Source: Rubrivivax sp.
Lineage (GTDB): Bacteria > Pseudomonadota > Gammaproteobacteria > Burkholderiales > Burkholderiaceae_C
Length of the DNA: 60,502 bases
Assembly (NCBI GenBank): GCA_024641945.1
Contig: JAHECD010000015.1
Location: forward strand, 1-60,502
Direction of reading: 5' to 3'
Shown: positions 51,548-60,502 of the stretch, piece by piece
Numbering within the stretch: position 1 is the first letter of the stretch
Layout: every line of letters starts with the position of its first letter
The notes under the pieces: model-generated
Told to the model about the DNA's origin: nothing
The model's input: only the letters and a program-made list of their open reading frames with translations
Database searches by the model: none
Program-made: the position numbers and the translations under genes

Positions 51548-53485
51548 TCAGCGTCTGCGTTCGTGGTCGTGGCCGTGGTCCTCATCGTCTCCGACCATGC
51601 CCTCGATCGTCAGGTAGCCCACCGCCGCGCTGAAGCGGTCGTTGTAGTGGGCACGCACGAGCGGGTCCAGCACCGGCTTGACGACATCGTGCAGCGGGCT
51701 CTCCCAGTCGCCGGGATGCTGGAAGTTGCTCATCACGTAGCTGAACCCGTTGACCTCGTCGACCGCGTGCAGGCCCGTCGACTCGGCGCCAGATGGTGTG
51801 GACAGGATGCGCGCGAGCACGCCCGTGTCGACGTTATAGGCCCACAGGAAGTTGTTCACGTGGTTGCCGCTGTCCTCGCCGATGAACAACGTGCGCAGCT
51901 TTTCCGAGAACTTGAGGTTGTCCGGGTTGGCGATGCGGTCGGCATGCGCCGAGTTGCCGAGGGTGTCGCGCACGGCGAGGTCCTGGCCGACGAGCGCGCC
52001 CGGTGCCGCCATGTCGACCGGCACCCATTCGCTTGCGATCGGCACGCCCGACAGGGTGGCCTGGCCGCCGCGCAGGTTCTGCGCATACACGGCCCCCGCC
52101 ACCGGGCCTTGCACGTGAATCGGCGTCGTGCCGTCGGTCATGGACTTGTAGATGTAGCTCATCGCGATGTACGCGACCTTGTCCTTCGCATTGACGGTCG
52201 TGCCTTCCCACTTGGTGAAGCCCATGCTGCCGCCGACGAGCGCGGCGTAGCGGTGGGTCTCCAGGAACGCCGCAGCCTTTTCCATGCCGAGCTTCACGCG
52301 CACCCAGTTCGCCTTGCCCGAATACCCGATCTTGGTGAAGCTCGGGTCTGCCGGATCGGTCGTGCGCACGTCCATGATGTCGGCCGCCGCGAGCGTCGAC
52401 GCCATCGCCTCGATCTCGTCGCTCGTGGCGTGGCCGAGTTCGATCCAGCGCAACGTGCCGGCGCCCGGGCCGACGCCCGAGGTCTGTGTCCACTGTGCGA
52501 CGTACAGCGTGCCGGCGGAGAGGTCGGCTGCGCGGTCGGCCACGAACATGAAGGCGCCACCGTTGGTCGCGTCGTCGCCCATCAGCACCGTGCGCTGGTC
52601 GGGGCACACGTGCACGAGCTCGTGCGAGATGCGGCCGAGGCAGTAGTGCTTCTTGAGCGTGCCGGTGCCGTCCGCATGCACCGTCACCTCGGGCAGATGG
52701 CCGTAGTGGTAGGGATTGGCCTTCGCCGGGTCGCCGTAGAGGTTCTGGCTGAATGCCTTGAGCTGCGCATTGCTGGCAAGCGTCGCGTCGGGCTCGTACT
52801 CCTCGCTCGAAAGATGTGTATTCCATGGCGACAGGCTGGCGCCGCAGGTGATCCACAGTCCGCGTGCGGCGCCCGTATCGACGTTGTGATAACTCGCCAG
52901 CGAGAGCTTGCCGGTGCGCCGGTCCTGGTCGAGCGTCAGCACCGCGATCTGCGACGGCAGCAGGCCGTACATCGACGCGCCGGCGACATTGCGCGAGGTG
53001 TATTCGAACTGCACCACCGCAAATACGCGGTGGCAGCCACGCCGGTGCGACTTGGCGCCGCGCAGTGAAATCAGGGACATGCCGTCCGGGCAGTCGCTGA
53101 AGAATTGCCGCTTGCCCGGATCGGTGAGGTCAAAGATCGGTTGGCGATAGGCATCCAGATAACCGCCGGCGAGCGTCGTGCCACCGCCCGTGGCCGGTAC
53201 CACCTGCCCGGTCATGAAGAAGGTCTCGTAACCCAGGCGGTACGTCACCGGTCGACCACGTGCCATGCGCCGCGTCAGTGTGGAGGCGACATGGGTGGTG
53301 GCCATCTGCGCCGCATCGGCCAGCGAGGGCGCTGCCATCGCGCCGAAGCTGAAGCTCGCGGCAGGGCCGGCGGCGGCCCCAGCGGCGGACGACCAACCGG
53401 CCATTGACGTGGCCAACGGCAGCAGCGGCGCGCCGGCCAGGAGTTGCAGGGCGCGTCGGCGCGAAGGGACAGAAGGGTTCGACAT
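51548..53485 (-). CDS. PhoX-family alkaline phosphatase-like protein (DUF839)
   Basis: A 645-residue protein with a Tat signal (SRRRALQLLAGAPLLPLATS), as expected for PhoX enzymes folded with their Ca2+/Fe3+ cofactor before export. PhoX blocks present are CGASLSPWNTHLSSEEYEPD, an HELVHVCPDQRTVLMGDD block, a GTLYVAQW strand and a FIGEDSGNHVNNFLWAYN block. The His/Asp-rich C-terminus (DDEDHGHDHERRR) may bind metal. It would hydrolyse phosphomonoesters in the periplasm. The family also contains PhoX-like proteins of unproven activity. It is downstream of and codirectional with the reductive dehalogenase gene. Confidence 0.88.
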   Translation of the reverse strand: MSNPSVPSRRRALQLLAGAPLLPLATSMAGWSSAAGAAAGPAASFSFGAMAAPSLADAAQMATTHVASTLTRRMARGRPVTYRLGYETFFMTGQVVPATGGGTTLAGGYLDAYRQPIFDLTDPGKRQFFSDCPDGMSLISLRGAKSHRRGCHRVFAVVQFEYTSRNVAGASMYGLLPSQIAVLTLDQDRRTGKLSLASYHNVDTGAARGLWITCGASLSPWNTHLSSEEYEPDATLASNAQLKAFSQNLYGDPAKANPYHYGHLPEVTVHADGTGTLKKHYCLGRISHELVHVCPDQRTVLMGDDATNGGAFMFVADRAADLSAGTLYVAQWTQTSGVGPGAGTLRWIELGHATSDEIEAMASTLAAADIMDVRTTDPADPSFTKIGYSGKANWVRVKLGMEKAAAFLETHRYAALVGGSMGFTKWEGTTVNAKDKVAYIAMSYIYKSMTDGTTPIHVQGPVAGAVYAQNLRGGQATLSGVPIASEWVPVDMAAPGALVGQDLAVRDTLGNSAHADRIANPDNLKFSEKLRTLFIGEDSGNHVNNFLWAYNVDTGVLARILSTPSGAESTGLHAVDEVNGFSYVMSNFQHPGDWESPLHDVVKPVLDPLVRAHYNDRFSAAVGYLTIEGMVGDDEDHGHDHERRR

Positions 53486-53602
53486 GCGGGCTCCGGTGGA
53501 CTCGATAGGTTTCGAGCCCGGAGGCTACGCATCAGGCATGACAGTGTCGTGAATTCACCCGCCTGGCGCGCTGGTCGTCGGCCCGCATGTCCGGCGCGCC
53601 GA

Positions 53603-56600
53603 TCAGAGGTCGATGGCCAGCGTGGCGCCCTCTTCCATCATGCGCGAGCAGCACAGGATCACCTTGTGCTCGCGCTCGCGCCGGCTCAGCACGAAGTCGC
53701 GGTGCTCGACCAGACCCGAGGACACAGCTTCGAAGTTGGTGGCACACACGCCGCACAGGCCGTCGCTGCACTTGGTGTCGATGCGGATGCCGGCATCGGC
53801 CAGCACGTCGGTGGCGCTGCGATCGGCCGGCACGTCCAACGTGCGCCCGCTGCGCGTCAACCGCAGCGTGAACGGCCGGTCGACCCAGGCATCGGCCTCG
53901 GGCACGCTGAAATATTCACGGTGCATCGTGTCGTCCGGCCAGCCCTTCGCCGCCGCAGCCTCGAAGACACCGTCCATGAAACGCGGCGCGCCGCAGGTGT
54001 AGACATGCATGCCAGGCTCGTGCCGCGGCACCAGTGCGGCCAGGTCGGCGCGACGCCCCTCGTCCTTGAAATGCAGTTCGACGCGGTCGCGCCAGGGCGA
54101 CTGCTCCAGGTCCTGCAAGAACCCGGCCGTGGTGCGGCTCGCCGCGCTGTAGTGCAGCCGGAAGGGCGTGCCGATGGTGTGCAGACGGTGCGCCATCGCG
54201 ATCATCGGCGTCACGCCGATGCCCCCCGCGAAGAGCAGCACGCGGCTGGCATCCTCGTGCAGCGGAAAGTGGTTGGCCGGCCGCGACACGAACACCTTGC
54301 GGCCCTCGCGGAAGACGCGGTGCATCAACGCCGAACCGCCGCGACCCGCGGGCTCGCGTTGCACGCCGAGCACGTAGCGGCTGCGGTCCGCCGGGTCGCC
54401 TGCGAGGCTGAATTGACGCTGGTATTCGGGTGCGATGACGACGTCGATGTGTGCGCCGGCATCGAAGGGCGGCAAGGTGCTGCCGTCGAGCGCCGTGAAC
54501 TCGTAGCGGGCCACGTCGGCGGCCATCTCCTCGCGCCGTTTCAGCCATACCGGAAAGACGGGTGGCTCGCCGGCGGGCAGCCGGAACGGCGGTGCGAGGC
54601 CATCCACCTCACCGGCCCGCAGGCGAGCCTGGTATTGCGCCGGCGTCAGCATCGCGCGGTAGCGCTCGATGCCTTCCTCGCGGTTCACCGGGAACGGCAC
54701 CGGGTAGGGCGGCGGCATGCGGTCGGCCGGGTAGACGGCCAGCGTCTGGTCTTCGTAACGAAGGTCCAGATCCTTCTGCAGCCCGCGCCGGTGCGTCTGC
54801 GCGGCACGCCTGTAGCCGCCGGTATCGCGGTCGAGTTCGATGTCCCACCACCAGGTCTTGACCGGGTTGATGCTGCCGCGATCCAGGCGGTCGTCCAGGG
54901 CGGCAAGCGCGGGCGCAGCGGCCGGCACCTTCATCGCCACCTGCCGCCACAAGCCGTCGGCGAGCAGGCCTTCGAGATTCCACGGGCAGGTCTTCATGCA
55001 GCGCCCGCACATGCCGCCGGCGGCATTCGTGATGCGGTAGCGCGCACATTTCTCGGCGTCGCTCTTCCAGATCTCGTAGCCGTTGTACATGAGCTTGGGG
55101 CCGGCGGTGATCGCGCCCGACGGGCATTCGCGCGCGCACTTGTTGCAACTCTCGCAGAAGCGCTGCAGACCGAAGTCGATCGGCCGGTCGGGCGTCATCG
55201 GCAGGTCGGTCGTCACCGTGCCGCTCTTCAGGCGCGGGCCGAGGAACGGGTTGAGGATCACCTCGCCGATGCGGCTCACCTCGCCCAGGCCCGACAGCAG
55301 CAGCAGCGGCGGCTGCAGCACGTCGCCGTCGAGCACCGAATGCACCCGCGCCGACCAGCCCAGGCGGCGGATCTGCTCGCCGAGGATGCCGCCGAGCATC
55401 GAGAAGCGCAGGTACGCGCGCATGCTCTGCGCGACCGAGATCCAGTCGTCGCCGCTGGCGCCCTCCATCGTCTCGTGGCCCTGGTCGAGCAGCAGATTGA
55501 TGCCGTTGGCGTGATACGCCGGCATCTCGTTGCCGCCGGCGTCGTGCGAGTAGTAGGCCCACGCCGGCACGGCGCACAGGCCGACCGCATCGACGCCCAG
55601 GTAATACGACGTCGCCTTCAGGTTGTCCGCATTGCGCTGCGGGTCGGCGGTGCTGGCCGCCACCGGGCCACGTGCGTCGCCGAACTGCAGCAGCAGCAAT
55701 GCGCCGAGCGCACGCCGCGCACAGGCGCCGATGGGGCTCTTCATCACGTAGTGCGCATTGCGCGCGCCGTCCTGCACCGCCTTGCCCAGGTCGCCGAACA
55801 GCGCTCGTGCAAAGAAGTCGGCACGCTTCGGAAACCGCGGCACCCGCGCGTGGTCGATGAAGGTGGTCGGCGCATCGCGCCGCTTCAGCGTCTCGAACGG
55901 GTACGCGCCAAGGCGGAAGTCGCGCCCCGCAAACGCCTCGCGGTTGAACGCGCCTTTCAGCGTGCCCTTGCCCAGCCACCAGGCCGGGCCGTGCGAGCGT
56001 GTGCGGCGCTGCACCGCGGCCAGCGGACGGTCCGGCGCCATCGCAAAGTCCGTCGTCACCGCCGCCAGCCCGAAGCGCCGGCCGACATAGGGGTGGCTGC
56101 CGTCGGGCAGCAGCAGGCCGCAGGCGACACCGAGCCGGACGAGGTCGACGTCGCTGCACGTCGCCGACTGCGCGCGCCCCTCGAACCCCAGCATGCGAAG
56201 GTAGGTGGACAGCAGCACGGCGGTCTGCGCCGCCAGCACCGCCGCGCGCTGCGCCTGCGTGCCGTGGATCCAGTCGCAGCCCGGCTCGCCCGCGCGCGGA
56301 TCGCGCGGGTATTCCACCGCGATCACGACGGCATGGGTGTGCGCATCCACCGGCCCATGCACCTTGCGCGCGGAGTCCAGCACGTCGGCCAGGATCATGT
56401 CCATGCCCGCGGCAAAGCTCTTCGGATGGCTGGCTTCGAGCTCGGCGCCGAGCGCGGGCACGCCGGGGTTGCGTATCGGCCTCGTGAGCAGGGCCTCGCC
56501 GGGCACGGCGCCCACCGCCATCATCGACGCGTCGAAGTAATAACCGGCGGCCTTCAGGTGGCGCGCGCGCTCGGCCGGGTCGGCGGTCACCTCGCCGCGC

Positions 56601-56812
56601 TGCGGGTTGACCGCGCCGTCGCGCACGAGGTCGAACATCGCGGCATAACGCGCCATCGCATGTTTCAACGACGCCGGATCCGGGTCGTCGAACGACAGCG
56701 GCTCCATCGTCGGCAGCGCCGAGAGATCCGGGGCCGTGTCCTGCCGCGCAAAGCGCTCCAGGGGATAGGGGCCCAGGTGCACGGGCCGGTCGCGGTAGGA
56801 AAACAGGCGCAT
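53603..56812 (-). CDS. Self-sufficient reductive dehalogenase: corrinoid/2x[4Fe-4S] domain fused to flavin/NAD(P)H and [2Fe-2S] reductase
   Basis: A 1069-residue protein. Residues ~60-540 resemble the corrinoid-binding reductive dehalogenase core. Two bacterial-ferredoxin motifs follow: C553-C556-C559-C563P (CESCNKCARECP) and C589 with C602-C605-C609P (MCGRCMKTCPWN). Residues ~720-985 are a ferredoxin-NAD(P) reductase-like module (YQRQFSLAGDPADRSRYVLG, LLFAGGIGVTPMIAMAHRL), and ~985-1069 a plant-type [2Fe-2S] domain (CSDGLCGVC plus C1054/C1055). There is no Tat signal and no RdhB anchor, so it is a cytoplasmic catabolic type like the BhbA and NpRdhA enzymes, which remove halogens from aromatics using NADPH. 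The halogenated substrate is not known. Confidence 0.9.
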   Translation of the reverse strand: MRLFSYRDRPVHLGPYPLERFARQDTAPDLSALPTMEPLSFDDPDPASLKHAMARYAAMFDLVRDGAVNPQRGEVTADPAERARHLKAAGYYFDASMMAVGAVPGEALLTRPIRNPGVPALGAELEASHPKSFAAGMDMILADVLDSARKVHGPVDAHTHAVVIAVEYPRDPRAGEPGCDWIHGTQAQRAAVLAAQTAVLLSTYLRMLGFEGRAQSATCSDVDLVRLGVACGLLLPDGSHPYVGRRFGLAAVTTDFAMAPDRPLAAVQRRTRSHGPAWWLGKGTLKGAFNREAFAGRDFRLGAYPFETLKRRDAPTTFIDHARVPRFPKRADFFARALFGDLGKAVQDGARNAHYVMKSPIGACARRALGALLLLQFGDARGPVAASTADPQRNADNLKATSYYLGVDAVGLCAVPAWAYYSHDAGGNEMPAYHANGINLLLDQGHETMEGASGDDWISVAQSMRAYLRFSMLGGILGEQIRRLGWSARVHSVLDGDVLQPPLLLLSGLGEVSRIGEVILNPFLGPRLKSGTVTTDLPMTPDRPIDFGLQRFCESCNKCARECPSGAITAGPKLMYNGYEIWKSDAEKCARYRITNAAGGMCGRCMKTCPWNLEGLLADGLWRQVAMKVPAAAPALAALDDRLDRGSINPVKTWWWDIELDRDTGGYRRAAQTHRRGLQKDLDLRYEDQTLAVYPADRMPPPYPVPFPVNREEGIERYRAMLTPAQYQARLRAGEVDGLAPPFRLPAGEPPVFPVWLKRREEMAADVARYEFTALDGSTLPPFDAGAHIDVVIAPEYQRQFSLAGDPADRSRYVLGVQREPAGRGGSALMHRVFREGRKVFVSRPANHFPLHEDASRVLLFAGGIGVTPMIAMAHRLHTIGTPFRLHYSAASRTTAGFLQDLEQSPWRDRVELHFKDEGRRADLAALVPRHEPGMHVYTCGAPRFMDGVFEAAAAKGWPDDTMHREYFSVPEADAWVDRPFTLRLTRSGRTLDVPADRSATDVLADAGIRIDTKCSDGLCGVCATNFEAVSSGLVEHRDFVLSRREREHKVILCCSRMMEEGATLAIDL

Positions 56813-56918
56813 CGGCCGATGTTAGTGGGGGCGGCGCGAGCCCACCGCCATCACACACGCGCTGTCCCACATGCTTACTTGCTCTCCCGTTGATGGGCCC
56901 CTCGGCCCCGGGCGATCT

Positions 56919-57122
56919 CTAAGGTGGCGACGCCACGCCGGCGGCATGCCGTTGCTCGAGTAGCAGCCAAGCGAGCAGCGCGGCGCCGTCGGCGAATTCG
57001 CGGCGCCGACCGCTGAGCACATGTTCGACGCGGCCGGCCAGGCGCTGCGGGTGACGCGGATCAGGCGGCATCAGCCTGACGGCAAACAGCCCGGCACCGG
57101 GCGGATCGACGTGGTCGCTCAT
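56919..57122 (-). CDS. Small conserved protein of unknown function
   Basis: A 67-residue protein starting at ATG 57122 with a GAGGAA ribosome site nine bases upstream. The pattern FAVRLMPPDP...RLAGRVEHVLSGRRREFADGAALLAWLL recalls a family of very short soluble proteins in Burkholderiales and relatives (recalled, not searched), usually without assigned role. It is divergent from the winged-helix regulator, 131 nt away, and codirectional with the dehalogenase gene 106 nt downstream. Confidence 0.7.
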   Translation of the reverse strand: MSDHVDPPGAGLFAVRLMPPDPRHPQRLAGRVEHVLSGRRREFADGAALLAWLLLEQRHAAGVASPP

Positions 57123-57253
57123 CGAAGGTTCCTCTGGCTTGGTCTGAATCGGCGGGCACGGGGCAGGACGCCAGTGTGCGGCGCGGGTGGGCGCCGGTCG
57201 TCCGGGTTCGGTGCGTTTTCGGTCACAGTCGCGGCCGGCGGCGCACGCGTACC

Positions 57254-59923
57254 ATGACCCGCATGTCTCCGCCCCCGGCGCCTGCCCTGCAGTTCGGCCC
57301 GTACACCCTCGACGCCACGCAAGCGCAGCTCACCCGTGACGGCACGCGGATTGCGCTGCGCCCCAAGGCATTCGAGCTGCTGGTGGTTCTGGCGAACCGC
57401 CCCGGTCAACTCGTGACGAAGGACGAACTGCTCGACGCGGTGTGGGGCCGGCGTTTCATTACCGAGGGCGTGATCAAGTCGGTCGTCGGCGAGCTGCGAA
57501 CGGCGCTCGACGATGATCCGAAGCAGCCCCGGTGGATCGAGACCGTGCCCCGCAGGGGGTACCGTTTTGCCGGCACCGTGATGCCGGCGGGGTCGTCGTC
57601 GACAGGTGCGCAGCCGCCGGCTGTGCGGCCGGATTCCGCTGCACATGGGCCGCCCGACCTGTCCCCTGCTGCCGGCAACCTGAAAGCCGTGCTGGTGCCG
57701 ATGATCGGGCGCGATGCCGACCTCGAAGCGCTCGCCCGGATGCTCGCGACGCAGCGCCTGATCACGATCGCCGGGCCTTCGGGGATCGGCAAGACGCGCC
57801 TGGCCACGGCCCTGGCAGAGGCCCAGCAAGGCGCCTGGCCCGACGGCGTCTGGCTCGTCGAGCTCGCGGCGTTGGCCAGCGGCGAGACGACCGCAGCGGC
57901 GCTCGCCGGCACGGTCGCGCAGAGCCTTCATGTGGCCGGTGTACTGACGGACGCCGACAGCGCCGGCGCGCTCTGCCGCGCGTTGCAGCCATTGGCCCTG
58001 CTGCTGGTGCTGGACAACGCCGAACACCTTCTTGACCCGCTGGCACCGCTGCTCGAGGACTTGCTGACCCAGGCGCCGTCCGTGCGGGCGGTCGTCACCA
58101 GCCAGGAACCGCTGCACATTGCCGGCGAGCATGTCTACCGCTTGGCACCGCTGGCGTTGCCCGCCGCGGCCGACGATGCCGACGCCGACCGCCTGATGGG
58201 CAGCGGCGCGGTGCGCCTGTTCATCGACCGGGTCGCGGCGCGGGTGCCGGGCTTCGGGCTGGCGCCGCGACAACAGCACGCCGTGGCGGACATCTGCCGC
58301 GCGCTCGACGGCCTGCCGCTGGCGCTGGAGTTGGCCGCGGCGCGCGTGCCACTGCTGGGGGTGCATGGCATTGCCGACATGCTGCTTGGCGGCGACCACG
58401 GCCTGCGGTGGCAGTTGCTGACCCATGGGTCCAGAAACGCCGCGCCAAGACAGCGCACCTTGCGCGATGCGCTCACCTGGAGCCACGACCTGCTCGACGA
58501 CGCACAACGCACCGTCTTTCGCCGGCTGGGTGTCTTCCATGGCGGCTGTTCGCTCGAACTGGCGCAGGCGGTCTGTGCCGACGACACGCTCGACGCGTGG
58601 CGCGTGCTCGATGCCCTGCAAGGCCTGGTCGAGAAGTCGCTGGTCGTGGTGTCGGCACAGCAGCCGCCGCGGTTCACGCTGCTCGAAAGCCCACGCGCCT
58701 ATGCGATCGAACGCCTCGAGGCCGCTGGCGAAACTCGACCGACGCGGCGACGCCATGTGCAGGCGCTGCGCCTGTACTGGCAGCGCGCGGATGCCCGCGC
58801 GCTCAGCGAGCCGGTGTTGCCTTGGCTGGCGCAGCACCTCCCGGAGCTGGAGAACCTGCGTGCCGCCTTGCGCTGGGCCACCGGCGATGCCTGCGGCGAA
58901 ACGGACGCTGATGCCGCGTTGGCATTGGTGGTGGCGTCGTCGCTCGTCTGGCACCGCGCCGGGTTGGTCTTCGAAGGCCGTGAGGCCTGCGAGGCGGTGC
59001 GTGCGCGCGCCGAAGCCACCCCGGACGCGGCGCTGCGGCGCGGTTTCGACGTTGCGGTGGCCACGCTGGCCGCCTATGGCAATGCGTATCCGCCGGCGCC
59101 CGCGCTGGAATGCGCCCGGCGTGCCGCCGACGCCTTCGAGCAGGCCGGTGACGTGGTGCGGGCGTACTTTGCAAACTACCTCGTCTTTCAGCTGTCGGTG
59201 CGGGCACAGTCGCCGGCCACGCGCACCGCCGCACTGGCACGCATGGGCACATTGGCCCAATCGGGCTGGAGCGAGTTGCTGAGCCGCTACGAACGCACCG
59301 CACAGGGCTACGAAAATCGCCTGTCCGGGCGCGCCGACCTGTACCTCGACTATTGCCGGGAAGAGCTGACCCGCTGTCGACGGCTCGGCGCCCTCGCCGA
59401 GGGATGGGCCGCCGCCCAGGGCCTGATGCTCGCGGAGCACGACCACGGCCGCATCGACGAGGCGCTCGCCGCCGGCCGGTCGGGCCTCGACGAGATACGG
59501 GCCAATGGCCGGCTGCGGCAGCATGCTGCGTTCCTGGCGCTGTGGACGACGATGCTGGCCGAAAGCGGTGACGGCCCGGGCACGCGTGGGGCCCTGACCG
59601 AAGCGATGCCGGTATTGCGCGGTACCGGCACACCGTGGATGGCCCATGTCGCGCTGACCTGGCTGGCCCTGCTGGAGGGCCGCGCCGAAGCGTCGGCACG
59701 CCTGCTGGGTTGGCAGGAGGCCGAGCAGCGTGCGCGGCAGGACAGCGTGGCCCCAGGCAGCACCATTGGCCGTTCGCTGCAACTGCTGCAGGGTCGTCTC
59801 GAGCACCTTCTGGGCGCACCGACGTTGAAACGCCTGCGCGACGAGGGTGCGAAGCTCGACGCCGACGCTGCCGAGCAGCTCGCGCTGGGTCAGGTGCCCG
59901 CCGGCGTCCGCACCCGGGTCTGA
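57254..59923 (+). CDS. Winged-helix (OmpR-type) regulator fused to NTPase and TPR-like domain
   Basis: An 889-residue one-component regulator. Residues ~10-105 are an OmpR/PhoB-type DNA-binding domain (LQFGPYTLDATQAQLTRDG ... RWIETVPRRGYRFAG) without a receiver domain. Residues ~150-430 are a P-loop ATPase with Walker A AGPSGIGKTR and Walker B LLLVLDNAEHLL. Residues ~450-889 are helical and TPR-like. This architecture belongs to the predicted-ATPase regulators related to SARP/STAND proteins. The ATG at 57254 was chosen; ATG at 57263 would remove three residues. The ligand and targets are unknown; the small exported gene downstream is a plausible target. Confidence 0.92.
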   Translation: MTRMSPPPAPALQFGPYTLDATQAQLTRDGTRIALRPKAFELLVVLANRPGQLVTKDELLDAVWGRRFITEGVIKSVVGELRTALDDDPKQPRWIETVPRRGYRFAGTVMPAGSSSTGAQPPAVRPDSAAHGPPDLSPAAGNLKAVLVPMIGRDADLEALARMLATQRLITIAGPSGIGKTRLATALAEAQQGAWPDGVWLVELAALASGETTAAALAGTVAQSLHVAGVLTDADSAGALCRALQPLALLLVLDNAEHLLDPLAPLLEDLLTQAPSVRAVVTSQEPLHIAGEHVYRLAPLALPAAADDADADRLMGSGAVRLFIDRVAARVPGFGLAPRQQHAVADICRALDGLPLALELAAARVPLLGVHGIADMLLGGDHGLRWQLLTHGSRNAAPRQRTLRDALTWSHDLLDDAQRTVFRRLGVFHGGCSLELAQAVCADDTLDAWRVLDALQGLVEKSLVVVSAQQPPRFTLLESPRAYAIERLEAAGETRPTRRRHVQALRLYWQRADARALSEPVLPWLAQHLPELENLRAALRWATGDACGETDADAALALVVASSLVWHRAGLVFEGREACEAVRARAEATPDAALRRGFDVAVATLAAYGNAYPPAPALECARRAADAFEQAGDVVRAYFANYLVFQLSVRAQSPATRTAALARMGTLAQSGWSELLSRYERTAQGYENRLSGRADLYLDYCREELTRCRRLGALAEGWAAAQGLMLAEHDHGRIDEALAAGRSGLDEIRANGRLRQHAAFLALWTTMLAESGDGPGTRGALTEAMPVLRGTGTPWMAHVALTWLALLEGRAEASARLLGWQEAEQRARQDSVAPGSTIGRSLQLLQGRLEHLLGAPTLKRLRDEGAKLDADAAEQLALGQVPAGVRTRV

Positions 59924-59946
59924 CCGGAGCGGGACCGAAACCTGAC

Positions 59947-59968
59947 CGCGGCGTCACGACACGCCGCG
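59947..59968 (+). terminator. Hairpin after the regulator gene
   Basis: CGCGGCGT and ACGCCGCG form an 8-bp stem with a 6-nt loop, 23 nt after the stop codon and before the next gene. No T-run follows. Confidence 0.4.
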
Positions 59969-60033
59969 CACGGCTCCCTAGAGTCCATGGCATCCGAGGC
60001 GGTGTGCCCCGGCGCAGACTTCAGGAGCTTTCC

Positions 60034-60369
60034 ATGCAATCCGTTTCCTTCCATCATTCGGCCTCCCGCGTCAGTGTTGTGTTGGCCAGCGCGCTGATGG
60101 CCCTCGCCTTCACGGCCCACGCCGAACCGCTGTCGACCGACGCCAAGGGCCAGACGCGGGCGATCGCCCGGGCTCCCCGTGCACATGCCAATGGCGAGCA
60201 CCCGGCCGTGCTGGTGGCACGTGCAGCGTCGCGGCGCGGGATCGACAGCAACACGTTCATCGTGCAACCACCGGCCAGCGTCAAATGGACGATGGGGCCG
60301 GCCGCGGACGACACGATGAATGTCGCGTACGGCCAGCCCGCCGCGGCGCCGGCCGTCAGGATTCAATAG
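60034..60369 (+). CDS. Small exported protein of unknown function
   Basis: A 111-residue protein with an AGGAG ribosome site and a signal peptide (VSVVLASALMALAFTAHAE, cleavage after AHA near residue 30). The mature ~80 residues are Ala/Pro-rich and lack cysteines or known motifs; the middle contains SNTFIVQPPASVKW. It lies 110 nt after the winged-helix/ATPase regulator on the same strand. I do not recognise a family. The remaining 133 nt to the window end holds no gene I can support. Confidence 0.7.
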   Translation: MQSVSFHHSASRVSVVLASALMALAFTAHAEPLSTDAKGQTRAIARAPRAHANGEHPAVLVARAASRRGIDSNTFIVQPPASVKWTMGPAADDTMNVAYGQPAAAPAVRIQ

Positions 60370-60502
60370 TCCTCGGACCGCCTGCCAGCCCCTGCGTGGC
60401 CGCTGGGCCGGTACCCCGGCAGGCCCGTCCCGATGGTCGAAGACCCGGCAGCGAGGTCGCCATCGCCGCCGCAATGCATCCGACCGCCCCTCGCCTGCGT
60501 AG

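Noticed and set aside
53538..53544. CTGTCAT-like half of a Pho box upstream of the PhoX gene
   Set aside because: Only one half-site matches; the second half expected 11 bp away is not present, so PhoB control is not supported from sequence.
53444..56893. 1149-codon plus-strand open frame opposite the reductive dehalogenase
   Set aside because: No recognisable domain, composition typical of antisense GC-rich frames.

Overview
The window is very GC-rich, with G/C at most third codon positions. It encodes TRAP and TonB-dependent transporters, lipid-anchored and Tat-type exported proteins, and a CTGT-N8-ACAG type SOS box. Together these point to a Gram-negative proteobacterium, most likely a betaproteobacterium of the order Burkholderiales (Rubrivivax/Leptothrix/Rhizobacter-like). 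The genus is an inference. No rRNA, tRNA, CRISPR array, IS element or prophage gene was seen, so this looks like chromosome carrying metabolic and accessory modules.

Layout. (1) 1-5255, minus strand: a LysR regulator, a DUF1445/YcsI-type protein, a TRAP transporter (DctP, DctQ, DctM) and the start of pxpB, probably for uptake and use of 5-oxoproline or a related acid. (2) 5497-11448: a conserved lipoprotein, a PAS/GGDEF diguanylate cyclase, an M16 peptidase and an exported protein with two InlB-like repeats. (3) 11449-17242: a UvrD-type helicase preceded by a near-consensus LexA box, divergent from a two-gene SIR2-like/TIR plus STAND NTPase module that looks like an NAD-targeting immune system. 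(4) 17279-20321: acyltransferase, MOSC protein, cysteine-dioxygenase-like thiol dioxygenase and a saccharopine-dehydrogenase-like reductase.

(5) 20379-36552, plus strand: the largest coherent unit, read as a beta-1,2-glucan utilisation locus. It holds a LacI regulator with two operator-like palindromes, a TonB-dependent receptor, a GH144-like lipoprotein endoglucanase, an ABC sugar importer (binding protein and two permeases, no ATPase), a large secreted discoidin plus (alpha/alpha)6 protein of unknown specificity, a lipoprotein esterase and a GH94 phosphorylase of 1,2-beta-oligoglucan phosphorylase size. From the binding protein onward the genes are joined by ATGA/GTGA stop-start overlaps. 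Two 66-nt mini-ORFs bridge the only two gaps in that chain.

(6) 36635-45887: a small CxxC/CxxxC protein; a minus-strand run of universal stress protein, P-type Ca2+-ATPase-like pump, ATP-dependent DNA ligase and patatin; then a divergent Pat-like acyl-CoA synthetase/GNAT fusion. (7) 46058-53485: a PRC-barrel protein, an exported PPC-domain protein, a two-subunit molybdenum hydroxylase and a PhoX-type phosphatase. (8) 53603-60369: a self-sufficient reductive dehalogenase fused to its own flavin/[2Fe-2S] reductase, a small conserved protein, a winged-helix/ATPase regulator and a small exported protein.

The best candidates for undescribed biology are the SIR2-TIR/STAND pair with its non-WD40 C-terminus, the unassigned (alpha/alpha)6 enzyme and bridging mini-ORFs of the glucan locus, and the fused reductive dehalogenase.
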